A stretch of 64,000 nt of DNA from Clostridium oryzae (GTDB lineage Bacteria > Bacillota > Clostridia > Clostridiales > Clostridiaceae): positions 62,001 to 126,000 of the forward strand of contig NZ_MZGV01000003.1 of NCBI RefSeq assembly GCF_002029235.1. Direction: 5' to 3'. A program made the position numbers and the translations under genes. Every line of letters begins with the position of its first letter. Within the stretch, counting starts at the first letter, position 1. Positions 17,384 to 25,980 of this stretch are shown here, one piece after another. Below the pieces are notes generated by a model. The model did not search any database, was not told the origin of the DNA, and saw only the letters and a list, made by a program, of their open reading frames with translations.

Positions 17384-18280
17384 ATGAAAATTGAAATCAA
17401 AGATTTGCAAATGACTTATAAGGGAGGACAAGAAGCATTAAAAAATATAAATATAAGCTTAAAAAGTCCATCTCTTATTGGCCTTTTAGGACCCAACGGT
17501 GCGGGGAAAAGCACACTTATGAAGCTTATGGTAGCAAGACTTTTACAGACTTCAGGCAGTATATCAGTAGATGGACAGAAACTTTTAGGCAATGAGAAAT
17601 ATATAAAAAGCAAGTTAGGGTATCTTTCACAGGACTTTGGATTATATGATGAACTTACAATAAAACAATTTCTTGAATATATGGCTTCCTTAAAGGGAAT
17701 AGGTAGAAATTTAAAAGAAGAGATTAGTAAGGTGATAAATGCTACAAATCTTAGTGAAAAGAAAAATGCAAAGATACGGACTTTATCAGGCGGGCAGCGT
17801 CAGAGGGTAGGAATTGCACAAGCGTTGCTTGGAAATCCGGAACTCTTGATTTTGGATGAGCCTACAGTAGGACTCGATCCAGAGGAACGTGTAAAATTCC
17901 GTAATTTATTTTCTGAAAGTGCAAAGGACAAGATAGTGATTCTTTCGACTCATATTATTGAGGATGTTCAAGCAATATGCAACAGACTTATTGTGATTAA
18001 TAGAGGCTGCATTTTGTTTGATGGAAAACCTCAGGAACTTATTCGTATGGCTGAAGGGCATGTTGGAGTATGTGAAGTTGAAAAGGATAAGAAAGATGTT
18101 ATTGAAAAATTTAAAGTTACATCTAGAGTTTTCACTACTAGAGGTATGCAATACAGAATTGTCGGTAAGGAACTTCCGGGATATGCCGAAATTGTAGAAC
18201 CTTCACTTGAAGATGCATATGTATTCTTAATGTCAAAGGAGGGAATACATAATGAATCTGTTTGCATTAATAATAAATGA
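17384..18280 (+). CDS. ABC transporter ATPase of a peptidase-fused exporter
   Basis: This 298-residue ATPase has Walker A GPNGAGKST, signature LSGGQRQRV and Walker B LILDEPTVGLDPEE. The C-terminal 70 residues form the extra regulatory domain seen in ABC-2 drug-exporter ATPases. AAGGGGGAAT precedes the ATG. The next gene starts 29 bases before this one ends, so the two are co-translated. Together with the two membrane genes downstream it forms a three-gene exporter operon. Confidence 0.88.
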   Translation: MKIEIKDLQMTYKGGQEALKNINISLKSPSLIGLLGPNGAGKSTLMKLMVARLLQTSGSISVDGQKLLGNEKYIKSKLGYLSQDFGLYDELTIKQFLEYMASLKGIGRNLKEEISKVINATNLSEKKNAKIRTLSGGQRQRVGIAQALLGNPELLILDEPTVGLDPEERVKFRNLFSESAKDKIVILSTHIIEDVQAICNRLIVINRGCILFDGKPQELIRMAEGHVGVCEVEKDKKDVIEKFKVTSRVFTTRGMQYRIVGKELPGYAEIVEPSLEDAYVFLMSKEGIHNESVCINNK

Positions 18281-20444
18281 AAATAAAAAATTTGCAAGGT
18301 CGACAGCTACTTATGTCATGTTTCTATTGACAATAGTGACACCTCTCTGGGGCTTTTATTCAAAGGATGTTTACGATAAATCAAAAATTGATTTGATCAT
18401 TTTGGCACCTGCAAAAGGAGGAGCTATAATTTGTGCAGTTATCTGGACATTCTTTACAATCCATGAATTAGATCGTAATTACAGATGTAATATTACCTGC
18501 ATAATAGAAACGAATGTAAGCATGTTGAAATTAAATGCAGCCAAAGTATTTGCTGTTACTATTGCAGCAGGTATCTCGATTAGTGTTACATCAATTATTT
18601 ATTTACCATATTCTATATATGCTATGGGGAAATTATTCAATCTATCGCTATATTTGTTCAGTTATTTTGTTATTATGCTTCCAGGTGTTTGTTTCAGTAT
18701 TTTGATATCAGCTGGAATTTATATGATTGTTAAGAGAAGAGATTTAAGCCTTTTGCTATATGGGGTTCTGTTTTACATCAGTTATAATACAATTGATAAG
18801 TATCTTGCTTCTTGGATACAGACTGATATTGGAGTTTATTCTGTTTGCTTTGGCAATGCTTGGGCTGTAAGAACAGCATTATGGAATAGGCTGGTATGGT
18901 TTTTAATCTCAATGACAGTTTTTATAGTTGGAATTTTATGTACTAGGAGATATGACAAAAATGTATTAAGATCGCTACAAATTAATTTAAAAAATTTATA
19001 TTTACCTTGCTTGGCAGTAATATTGGTCATTATGTCCTTTTATACATATGTTTACGAACCATATTTTGATGAACCCAAGAATATTCTTCAAAAATTTATT
19101 GATGATAAAAAAGTTAAAATGTCAACAGTTGCTGATGCATATAATGAAGCAATAAAACAAAATAATAAAATTATTGTTAAGCGTACGAAAGCAAACATAG
19201 TTATTAATACGAAAGCAGCAGAATTACAAGGAAAAGCTTTATATTATATTCAGAACAAGATAAAAGCTAAACAGGAGATTTCTGTCTGCATTCAACCCGG
19301 CTATAAAGTAAAAGTATTAAAGATAAATGGAAAGAAGGCAACATATTCAGATAAGAGTGAAGTGATTGAAAATAATAGATTTTTGAAACTTATGCTGCCG
19401 CCTGATAAGCATTGTATCATACAACTTGAGTATGGAGGTAAAGTTTTAGGAGATCATACAACTGATATTTTAAGTGCAACAACTATAAGCAATGAATATA
19501 TCTGCCTTGCTGGAGATGAGTTGATTCCAAGGATTAATGCTAATAGAGATGAAAACGAATTTTCTGGAAAGCTGACACTGCCATCAGATTTGGTGCCAGT
19601 TACAACAGGTGATGAAACAAAGGAAACAGCTAAAAATGAGAAGGAACATACAAATACATGGAGCTTTCATTGTGCAGGAGAGAAAGTTGGTTTATATGCA
19701 GGTGATTATGCACTAAAAAAAATCAGAGCTGGTGGAATAAATGTTGAATTCTACTATAATCGTGCACAGACTGCCAATGTGAAAAAAACAAAAGCAGTTC
19801 ATGTGATCAAGGCAGCTATTAAATATTATACAGGTATGTTCGGAAAGTTGAATTTTACGAATAAACCACTTAAAATAGTTGAGCTTCATGCAGCACTTTT
19901 TGGCGGATTTGCCAATAGTAATATTAGCACATGTAGTGAAGATGTGTTTAATCCAATAACTTCAGAATCTGACAATGATGAAGGGACGAATAATGAAGAG
20001 GTTCTAGCACATGAAATTTGTCACCAATGGTGGGGAGATAGTGTTCTGTTCCCGTATAGTGGTGAATGGTCTTCTGAAGGTCTTACGGTTTATAGTACCT
20101 ATAGGTTTTTACAGCATGAGCATGGTAGAAGATATGCTCAAAAGATAGGGATTGAACAGTGGAGAAAAGAAAATAGTAAAATGGAAAGAAGCTTTTATTA
20201 TAGACATCCCCAATATTTAAATATAATGCCACAGGAATATTCTGAGGAAATTATTTCTGCGAATAATATGACAAGCATGTATAAAAAGATTCCTTTAGAA
20301 ATTTATAAGGCTCAACAGCTTATTGGCAAACGTAAATTTGACAAAATACTAGCCAAACTATATAGAAAATACAAACTGAATCTTAGTTTTCATGATTTCT
20401 TGAAAGAGTGCAGATTAAGAAAGGAGATGATTTCAGTTGATTAA
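18252..20444 (+). CDS. ABC-2 membrane protein fused to an M1-type metallopeptidase domain
   Basis: The protein is 730 residues. The first 270 contain about six membrane segments of an ABC-2 permease. The rest is a soluble region carrying HEICHQWWGD near residue 587 and EGLTVYSTY downstream, the HExxH...E zinc site of the M1 (aminopeptidase N/LTA4 hydrolase) family. Between the second His and the Glu there are 17 residues rather than the usual 18. Proteins joining an ABC-2 module to an M1 domain are known in Firmicutes and Bacteroidetes, with no firm role. The domain probably faces outward. GGAGGG precedes the ATG. Confidence 0.82.
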   Translation: MNLFALIINENKKFARSTATYVMFLLTIVTPLWGFYSKDVYDKSKIDLIILAPAKGGAIICAVIWTFFTIHELDRNYRCNITCIIETNVSMLKLNAAKVFAVTIAAGISISVTSIIYLPYSIYAMGKLFNLSLYLFSYFVIMLPGVCFSILISAGIYMIVKRRDLSLLLYGVLFYISYNTIDKYLASWIQTDIGVYSVCFGNAWAVRTALWNRLVWFLISMTVFIVGILCTRRYDKNVLRSLQINLKNLYLPCLAVILVIMSFYTYVYEPYFDEPKNILQKFIDDKKVKMSTVADAYNEAIKQNNKIIVKRTKANIVINTKAAELQGKALYYIQNKIKAKQEISVCIQPGYKVKVLKINGKKATYSDKSEVIENNRFLKLMLPPDKHCIIQLEYGGKVLGDHTTDILSATTISNEYICLAGDELIPRINANRDENEFSGKLTLPSDLVPVTTGDETKETAKNEKEHTNTWSFHCAGEKVGLYAGDYALKKIRAGGINVEFYYNRAQTANVKKTKAVHVIKAAIKYYTGMFGKLNFTNKPLKIVELHAALFGGFANSNISTCSEDVFNPITSESDNDEGTNNEEVLAHEICHQWWGDSVLFPYSGEWSSEGLTVYSTYRFLQHEHGRRYAQKIGIEQWRKENSKMERSFYYRHPQYLNIMPQEYSEEIISANNMTSMYKKIPLEIYKAQQLIGKRKFDKILAKLYRKYKLNLSFHDFLKECRLRKEMISVD

Positions 20445-21192
20445 GGTGCTTTTGTACGAAATTAAAAGGATTTTATTTGCCAAGATATATGTTGAATTAC
20501 TTTTGTTTACATTAGCCTTTTCTTATTATGTGCTTAGATATTCTACTATCCTTGGTGTATCAAATACAGCACCATTTTCAAAATGGTCTTATTCTGATTT
20601 TCTATGTCAGGTTTCAATATTTTCAATGGTTTCAATGATGTTTTTTTGTACTTATGTATTTTCGAAAAAGGAAATCAGTGTAAGAACGATAACCTTAGCA
20701 ACACCATTGTCTATTACGCAATATTATTTGCTTAAAGCCGCAGCAATAATGTTTTCATATATTATTACTACAATGTCAGTAATAGTTTTAAGTTTTATTT
20801 TCTATGCGAAGATTTTGCATTTTTATGATTATGTAGCATTCGTAGAACCAATTTTTTTATTTACTATTCCGCCAGCTATATTTTTGCTTGGCCTCTCAAT
20901 GTTTCTCGGAAGAATAAATACTGTTTTTCAATATATACTGATAGCACTGATTTTTATAATTGGAAATACAAGCTTAAATTTGTTTGGTTATATCGGTATA
21001 GTTAACACGGGCTTTATAGTAGATTATTCGATGAAACTATCTGACAAGACTAAGGGAGAACTGATTTTTTCACTGCCGTGGGGATTTTACATATCTCGAT
21101 TTATATGGATTTTAATAGGTATAGTTTTGTTTGTTATAGTATGTAGGCTAACAAATAGAAAAAGGGGACAAAATCAATTGTATAGAAAATAG
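20437..21192 (+). CDS. ABC-2 type permease subunit
   Basis: This 251-residue protein has six predicted membrane segments and overlaps the preceding gene by 8 bases. It starts at TTG 20437, with AAGGAG 11 bases upstream. A short motif ATPLSITQYYLLKA between segments 2 and 3 matches the coupling-helix region of ABC-2 permeases. It likely pairs with the permease half of the M1-fusion protein to make a heterodimeric channel driven by the upstream ATPase. Confidence 0.8.
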   Translation: MIKVLLYEIKRILFAKIYVELLLFTLAFSYYVLRYSTILGVSNTAPFSKWSYSDFLCQVSIFSMVSMMFFCTYVFSKKEISVRTITLATPLSITQYYLLKAAAIMFSYIITTMSVIVLSFIFYAKILHFYDYVAFVEPIFLFTIPPAIFLLGLSMFLGRINTVFQYILIALIFIIGNTSLNLFGYIGIVNTGFIVDYSMKLSDKTKGELIFSLPWGFYISRFIWILIGIVLFVIVCRLTNRKRGQNQLYRK

Positions 21193-21234
21193 TTTTATCT
21201 GCATTAAAAAAATATATATTAAGGAGAGTCAGAA

Positions 21235-21661
21235 ATTAATAAGGAATTATTAAATTTTTTAAAAAAGAGGCCTGAACTATATGAGCAGAACGTTTCAAAG
21301 CTATGGGATGATGAGCATATTTCTAAAGGTATGCTTGAGGCACATTTGAATCCAGATCTAGATGCAGCTACTAGAAATTACAAGTTTGTTGATAAATCAG
21401 TAAAATGGATTGCAGAAACCTCATGCATGCTTAAATTCATTTTATAGATATGAAGAAGACAGCTGTATTTTAGAACAGACAGTTGTCATAACTGAAACCT
21501 CCGTGGATTGCTATAATAGGTGGAATCACACATTTAATACTGAAGATTTAAAAAAAGAATTTATGGAAGCTAATTTTAAAAGTATTGGTATATATGGTAG
21601 TGTCTGTGGTAAAATATATACATCACACAGCCATACCATATGTGGTGTAGGAAGAAAATAA
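21235..21661 (+). pseudogene. SAM methyltransferase with internal deletion
   Basis: AAGGAG precedes an ATT at 21235 where homologues would have ATG. The frame gives NKELLNFLKKRPELYEQ and LNPDLDAATRNYKFVDKSV, the N-terminal segment of a clostridial class I methyltransferase, and stops near 21448. A second frame to 21661 gives the C-terminal part (RWNHTFNTEDLKKEF, ending CGVGRK). The whole SAM-binding centre, about 100 codons, is missing. The gene has therefore lost its start codon, its core and its frame. Confidence 0.65.
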
Positions 21662-21852
21662 TTAGCAAAATATTTACATCATATAGTAATTGAAGTAAGG
21701 AGAAAGCTAAAAAGCTTATAGGGTTTCTAAGTGATAAGTTAACTTATACCAAATAATTAATTTTGCAATTTTAAAGATTTTTGTAAACTGTTGGTCACAA
21801 AACTAAATTTTGTTTATATATATTCGATATAGATAGTTGAAGGTGATATTTT

Positions 21853-22617
21853 ATGCATATAGGCAAAGTCGCTAGTGTATCCTATGAACAAAGCACAAAT
21901 GTGATAAATAATAAAGCTACTGTTTCACAGAAATCTAATGCTGATAAAGCAGATTCGATACAAAAGAGTATAGATCAATTAAAACAACAGATTGATGAAA
22001 TTAAGAAAAGTGATATGTCAAAAGATACTAAGGATTCTATGATCCAGAATATAGAGAGTCAAATTCAAGAGCTGCAGAGTAAGCTTATGCAAGAAAAATC
22101 TAATGAGAATACAGAGAATAACGATGAAAAGGATGTTAAAGAAGAAAGTTCCTCAGAGGAAGAGTTAACAAAAAAGGGATTTACTGTAGTTAATCAGAAT
22201 TTTCAGAATGGAATTGCAGGAGTCTCGTCTAGTATGAAGCTTGCAAAGGCAGCAAGAACGCAATATGTTGCTGCACAGGGAAGACTTGCAACTGCAGGTA
22301 CTGCAGCTGAGGCTGGAGAAGCCAATAAAGCTATGGAAAGATCGATGAATGAACAAGCAAAGGCCTTATCCAAAGCTCATCAATATGCCAATGTAATGCA
22401 AAAAGCATCAAATGATGAGTATAAAGCATCAGAAACTGACGATGATACAACTGGAGAGGTATATAAGAAAAATTCTTACAATGGCACTGACGAAGATAAT
22501 AATGATACACAAAATGGCGTTACGACTAAGTCAGGCAAGCAAGTAAATATGTACAAGAGAAATCAGGAAAATAGCGAAGAAAAGCAGAAGAAAACAAAAT
22601 TTGATGTTATAGCTTAA
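21853..22617 (+). CDS. FlxA-like coiled-coil protein, unknown function
   Basis: The 254-residue hydrophilic protein has a coiled coil at about residues 30-85 (SIDQLKQQIDEIKK, IESQIQELQSKLMQ), the pattern of the FlxA-like family. A Glu/Ser-rich stretch, an alanine-rich helical part at about 130-190 and an acidic, asparagine-rich tail follow. There is no signal peptide or membrane segment. FlxA is sigma-28-dependent in enterics, but no flagellar gene is nearby here and function is unknown. GAAGGTG precedes the ATG. It is a single-gene unit ending in a strong terminator. Confidence 0.65.
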   Translation: MHIGKVASVSYEQSTNVINNKATVSQKSNADKADSIQKSIDQLKQQIDEIKKSDMSKDTKDSMIQNIESQIQELQSKLMQEKSNENTENNDEKDVKEESSSEEELTKKGFTVVNQNFQNGIAGVSSSMKLAKAARTQYVAAQGRLATAGTAAEAGEANKAMERSMNEQAKALSKAHQYANVMQKASNDEYKASETDDDTTGEVYKKNSYNGTDEDNNDTQNGVTTKSGKQVNMYKRNQENSEEKQKKTKFDVIA

Positions 22618-22632
22618 ATATGTATTAATTAT

Positions 22633-22673
22633 AAAAGCTGCCATATGATTATATATGGTAGCTTTTGTTTTAA
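22633..22673 (+). terminator. terminator after the FlxA-like gene
   Basis: AAAAGCTGCCATAT pairs with ATATGGTAGCTTTT around GATTAT, followed by TGTTTT. It lies 16 bases after the stop codon. Confidence 0.8.
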
Positions 22674-22730
22674 GGTTATTATGATATAATTGATTAAATA
22701 TTACATTCTATTAGGGAGTGAACTTTACAA

Positions 22731-23426
22731 ATGATTGAGCAGAAAGCCATTGAGTATTTGAATAAAGAATATATGTTAAATATAGACATGATTGAATGTA
22801 TAAAAAGGAAAACTGCGGAGATTATTAAAGTTACAGATAAAGGTGTACTTCTGTTTAACAGTGATGTATATATGATTAGTACAGATGATGAAGCAACTGC
22901 CAATGAAATGCTTGGACTTATTGATAGGGCTGAGCTTATTGAAGCTCACCAGAATTTTTATGTACCTAAGGCTGAAAAGAAGTTTAATCTGACGAATAAA
23001 ATGACAGTTAATCAGGCGGCTTATTTGTCTAAAGAGCTTATTGAGCTTAAGAATAAGGAGCTAAATATAAAACAGCTTGATGAAAGTTATACTGATTGGA
23101 TATTAAATACTTATTCACATAAAGAGAATGAGGAATATGTAAGAAGCAGGGTAAAGGCTGGAGTGATATATGGAGCTTTTATTAAGAATATACCTGTTGG
23201 CTTTATAGGTTCACATGCAGAGGGGTCTATGGGCATGCTGGAAGTTCTGAAAGAATACAGACGAAGAGGAATAGCCTTTGATTTAGAAGCGTTTATGGTG
23301 AATTTATTTCTAGAACATGGACATACACCATATTCACAGATTGTAGTTGGGAATGAAGCATCTGTGGAGTTACATAAGAAAATGAATTTTACATTTTCGG
23401 ACAAGAGAGTATACTGGCTAATGTAA
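22731..23426 (+). CDS. GNAT-family N-acetyltransferase
   Basis: The 231-residue protein has an N-terminal 90-residue domain without a recognised name, and a C-terminal GNAT fold. The fold shows MLEVLKEYRRRGIAFDLEAFM, the acetyl-CoA pyrophosphate loop Q/R-x-x-G-x-A, then VVGNEASVELHKKMNF, the usual beta-5/alpha-4 end. The acceptor amine is unknown. GGGAGTG lies 9 bases before the ATG. It sits 25 bases before a two-component system and may share its transcript. Confidence 0.85.
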   Translation: MIEQKAIEYLNKEYMLNIDMIECIKRKTAEIIKVTDKGVLLFNSDVYMISTDDEATANEMLGLIDRAELIEAHQNFYVPKAEKKFNLTNKMTVNQAAYLSKELIELKNKELNIKQLDESYTDWILNTYSHKENEEYVRSRVKAGVIYGAFIKNIPVGFIGSHAEGSMGMLEVLKEYRRRGIAFDLEAFMVNLFLEHGHTPYSQIVVGNEASVELHKKMNFTFSDKRVYWLM

Positions 23427-23451
23427 CCGTGGAGAATAAGGAGTGTAGAAC

Positions 23452-24150
23452 ATGAATAGAATTTTGATTGTGGATGATGATATTGAATTATGCAGGTTGA
23501 TAAAGAAATGTATTGAAAGTGAAGGAATGAAGGCAGATACAGTAAATGCAGGGTTTGAAGGCTTGAAGAAAGCTCTTGAAGAGGAGTATCATCTTATTGT
23601 TCTTGATGTTATGCTTCCTGAAATGAACGGGTTTGATATATTGATGGAAATTAGAAAACAAAAGTCTGTTCCTGTTTTGATGCTTACAGCAAAGGATAGT
23701 GAGATTGATAAGGTTTCTGGACTAAGGATGGGAGCAGATGACTATCTAACAAAACCTTTCAGCATAAATGAATTTGCAGCGAGAGTACATTCGCTTATCC
23801 GAAGATATACAACGTTAAATAGTAGCGGCCAATTAGAAGCAGGAGAAGTGCTAGCTTTTAAAGAATTTAAGATTGATGTAAGCAAGAGAATAGTCACTAT
23901 TGAAGACGAGATTATAGAACTTACTGCTAAGGAGTTTGATCTTCTTTATTTTCTTGCCAGTCATAAGGGGCAGGTTTTTACTAAGAAGCAGATTTATAGC
24001 CAAGTATGGAAGGAAGAATATGCTTTTGACGACAATAATCTTATGGCGTATATGAGCAAGCTCAGAAAGAAGTTGGAAAAGGATGTAGCAAACCCAGCAT
24101 ACATACAGACGGTGTGGGGTGTCGGCTATAGATTTAGTCAGGAGGCATAG
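23452..24150 (+). CDS. OmpR-family response regulator
   Basis: The protein is 232 residues. The receiver domain has acidic pair D8-D9, phosphoacceptor D52 (VLDVMLPEMNG) and the Lys of TKPF. The DNA-binding winged helix ends in VWGVGYRF. The kinase gene follows after 2 bases. A decayed near-copy of the last 32 residues of this regulator lies at 29418-29518, so the system was once present twice here. Confidence 0.93.
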   Translation: MNRILIVDDDIELCRLIKKCIESEGMKADTVNAGFEGLKKALEEEYHLIVLDVMLPEMNGFDILMEIRKQKSVPVLMLTAKDSEIDKVSGLRMGADDYLTKPFSINEFAARVHSLIRRYTTLNSSGQLEAGEVLAFKEFKIDVSKRIVTIEDEIIELTAKEFDLLYFLASHKGQVFTKKQIYSQVWKEEYAFDDNNLMAYMSKLRKKLEKDVANPAYIQTVWGVGYRFSQEA

Positions 24151-24152
24151 TT

Positions 24153-25082
24153 TTGAAGATGATAGATGTATTGTTAATTGTTATGGTAGTTGTTTCAGCT
24201 ATAAGTATTGTCCTCACAGTATATGTTTTTAAAGTAAAGAAAAAACTGTCTAATATGCTTATAATACTTGAAGATATAGAAAAGGGAAATAGAAATAGAA
24301 AAATACTTTCAAACGATAAAGATGATATGGCAAAAATCTGTTATAAAATTAATGGGATTGTTTCAAGAGATAATGAGGAAATTTTGAAGCTTCAGGAATC
24401 AGATAAAGCATATAGGCAGCTTCTTACAAGTATTTCTCACGATGTTAGAACCCCGCTAGCTTCACTTATAGGGTATCTGGACGCAGTACATAGTAAAATC
24501 GTCGAAGGAGAAGAAAAAGAAGAATATATTGGGATAGCTAGAAGTAAGTCATATAAGCTGAAGGAGCTTGTAGATATATTATTTGAATGGTTTAAAATTA
24601 ATTCTAATGAAAAAATATTTGATTTTGAGCTTACAGATATAAATGAATTAACACGAGGTATTATAGCTGGATGGATACCTGCATTTGAAGAAAAGAAAGT
24701 AGCTTTTAATATTAACATTCCGGACACTGAGTGCAAAGTTTCTCTAGATATCAGTTCCTATAGCAGGATAATTAATAACCTAATGCAGAATTCAATGACG
24801 CATAGTGAATGTGAAACTATAGAAGTAGAGATAAAAAGCGGTGAAAAGGAAGTAGAAATAAATATATCGGATGATGGAAGGGGAATAGACAAAAAGGACA
24901 TACCTTATGTTTTTGACAGGCTTTATCGTGCAGACAAGTCAAGGTCAGGAAGAGGAAATGGACTTGGACTTTCTATCGCAAAAGAACTTATTTCTGCACA
25001 TCATGGAAGTATTGCAGTTGAAAGTGTGCCAAATAAACGAACTACTTTTAAAATAAAATTACCTGTAAAAGAAACTCTGTGA
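24153..25082 (+). CDS. sensor histidine kinase with a single N-terminal membrane segment
   Basis: This 309-residue kinase has one membrane segment at about 5-26 and no sizeable external domain. A short linker leads to the HisKA box SISHDVRTPLA (phospho-His96). The HATPase domain carries NNLMQNSMTH, DDGRGIDKKD and GRGNGLGLSIAK. Small kinases of this layout in Firmicutes often take their signal from an ABC transporter in the membrane. TTG 24153 is used because GGAGG lies 8 bases upstream. Its transcript ends at the hairpin just downstream, directly followed by the group II intron relic. Confidence 0.9.
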   Translation: MKMIDVLLIVMVVVSAISIVLTVYVFKVKKKLSNMLIILEDIEKGNRNRKILSNDKDDMAKICYKINGIVSRDNEEILKLQESDKAYRQLLTSISHDVRTPLASLIGYLDAVHSKIVEGEEKEEYIGIARSKSYKLKELVDILFEWFKINSNEKIFDFELTDINELTRGIIAGWIPAFEEKKVAFNINIPDTECKVSLDISSYSRIINNLMQNSMTHSECETIEVEIKSGEKEVEINISDDGRGIDKKDIPYVFDRLYRADKSRSGRGNGLGLSIAKELISAHHGSIAVESVPNKRTTFKIKLPVKETL

Positions 25083-25099
25083 ATATCGCAGAGTTTTTT
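25073..25099 (+). terminator. terminator of the two-component operon (intron target)
   Basis: AACTCTG pairs with CAGAGTT around TGAATATCG, followed by TTTTTT. The stem begins inside the kinase stop region. The same hairpin is preserved after the decayed paralogue at 29798-29824. Confidence 0.85.
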
Positions 25100-25103
25100 C
25101 AGT

Positions 25104-25507
25104 GTGCGCCCAGCATAGGCGTCAACTTGGCGGTGAAAGTCCGCTGTGGACTTGGTAGTGGGAACCACTAGCCGAAGGCAAGGGTGTCCTTTGTGAAGAG
25201 GAATCTGAAGGAAGCAATAGGCAAAGTCTTGGTTTGAGGAATACGAATCACATATAAGGCTAGTCTAGAGAAGATGAGTTTGCATTACAAAGCAAAGTCC
25301 AACACTATCCGAATTTCTAGAGAGTAGATGTGACAGATATATGAGATGAAGGTTGACGTTTTTACCTGGGGAGGTCTGATAGACAAATCATCAAAGAATG
25401 AAGTTTCTAAGTGATAACCTACATAGTGATATGTAGCTGAACTATCAGAAGTCAGCAGAAGTCATAGTACCATGTTAAACGCGTTAATGTGGGAAGGACG
25501 GAACAAT
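25104..25507 (+). mobile_element. group IIC intron, 5' ribozyme half only
   Basis: The sequence starts with GTGCGCCCAGC and carries the ordered conserved blocks of a group IIC ribozyme of the Oceanobacillus iheyensis type: AAGGGTGTCC, GGAATCTGAAGGAAGC, GATGAGTTTGCAT, CAAAGTCC, GGGGAGGTCTG, GTCAGCAGAAGTCATAG and GGGAAGGACGGAAC. This covers domains I-III up to the start of domain IV. No reverse transcriptase frame and no domain V or VI follow, so it cannot splice or move. It begins 4 bases after the T-tract of the kinase terminator, the kind of site class C introns choose. Confidence 0.88.
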
Positions 25508-25525
25508 AGGAGGTTTTGGAATTTT

Positions 25526-25680
25526 GAAAGATACGAAGATTTAAATTATAGGCAACAAAAATTGAGGCGGCCTCAGCATTAACTGAATCCAATCCTTTGC
25601 GTAGAAAATAAGTATAGCCCAATGTTCGTTTCATAATTCCAAAGCAATGTTCCACATTGCCAGCCAGAAGAAATATAATT
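25526..25680 (-). mobile_element. IS transposase C-terminal remnant (IS1182-like)
   Basis: The minus strand encodes NVEHCFGIMKRTLGYTYF followed by RKGLDSVNAEAASIFVAYN, which resembles the last DDE-region block (the ExxFxxxK-type helix) of IS1182-family transposases. Both sides are missing: it breaks into unrelated sequence at about 25526 and lies against unrelated sequence near 25680. No inverted repeats are seen. It probably replaced or truncated the 3' half of the group II intron. The family assignment is moderate. Confidence 0.6.
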
Positions 25681-25739
25681 CCTTTACAAAAAGCTATCTT
25701 AGGAATATACTATAACTAATTTAATATAAAATTTGTGTA

Positions 25740-25821
25740 TTGCGGGGGGACCATTTTGGTTGAGAAGGTTAAAACCTGACCCTTTGAACTTGATGTAGTT
25801 AATACTACCGTAGGGAAGCAA
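25740..25821 (+). promoter_or_regulatory. TPP riboswitch aptamer (THI element)
   Basis: The segment contains the conserved TPP core: GGTTGAGAAGG (CUGAGA-type pyrimidine pocket), ACCCTTTGAACTTGATG (pyrophosphate pocket) and TAGTTAATACTACCGTAGGGAA. TTGC and GCAA close P1. A terminator follows 28 bases later, so it probably acts by transcription termination when thiamin pyrophosphate is abundant. The controlled gene is the AIR-synthase-like gene at 25981. Confidence 0.92.
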
Positions 25822-25848
25822 AACTAGTATTTAATATATTGTTTATTA

Positions 25849-25880
25849 ATGCTTGCCTTATGGCAAGCATTTTTGCTTCT
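25849..25880 (+). terminator. expression-platform terminator of the TPP riboswitch
   Basis: ATGCTTGCC pairs perfectly with GGCAAGCAT around TTAT, followed by TTTTGCTTCTT. It lies between the aptamer and the start codon, as expected for a ligand-controlled terminator. Confidence 0.85.
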
Positions 25881-25980
25881 TCTTATGGCTGATAAATTTG
25901 AATTTGTTGCTGGGAAAGTTTATACAGGTATGTAAACTTACGCTTGGCAATAAAATATAGATCATGAGGAGGAATAGTTA

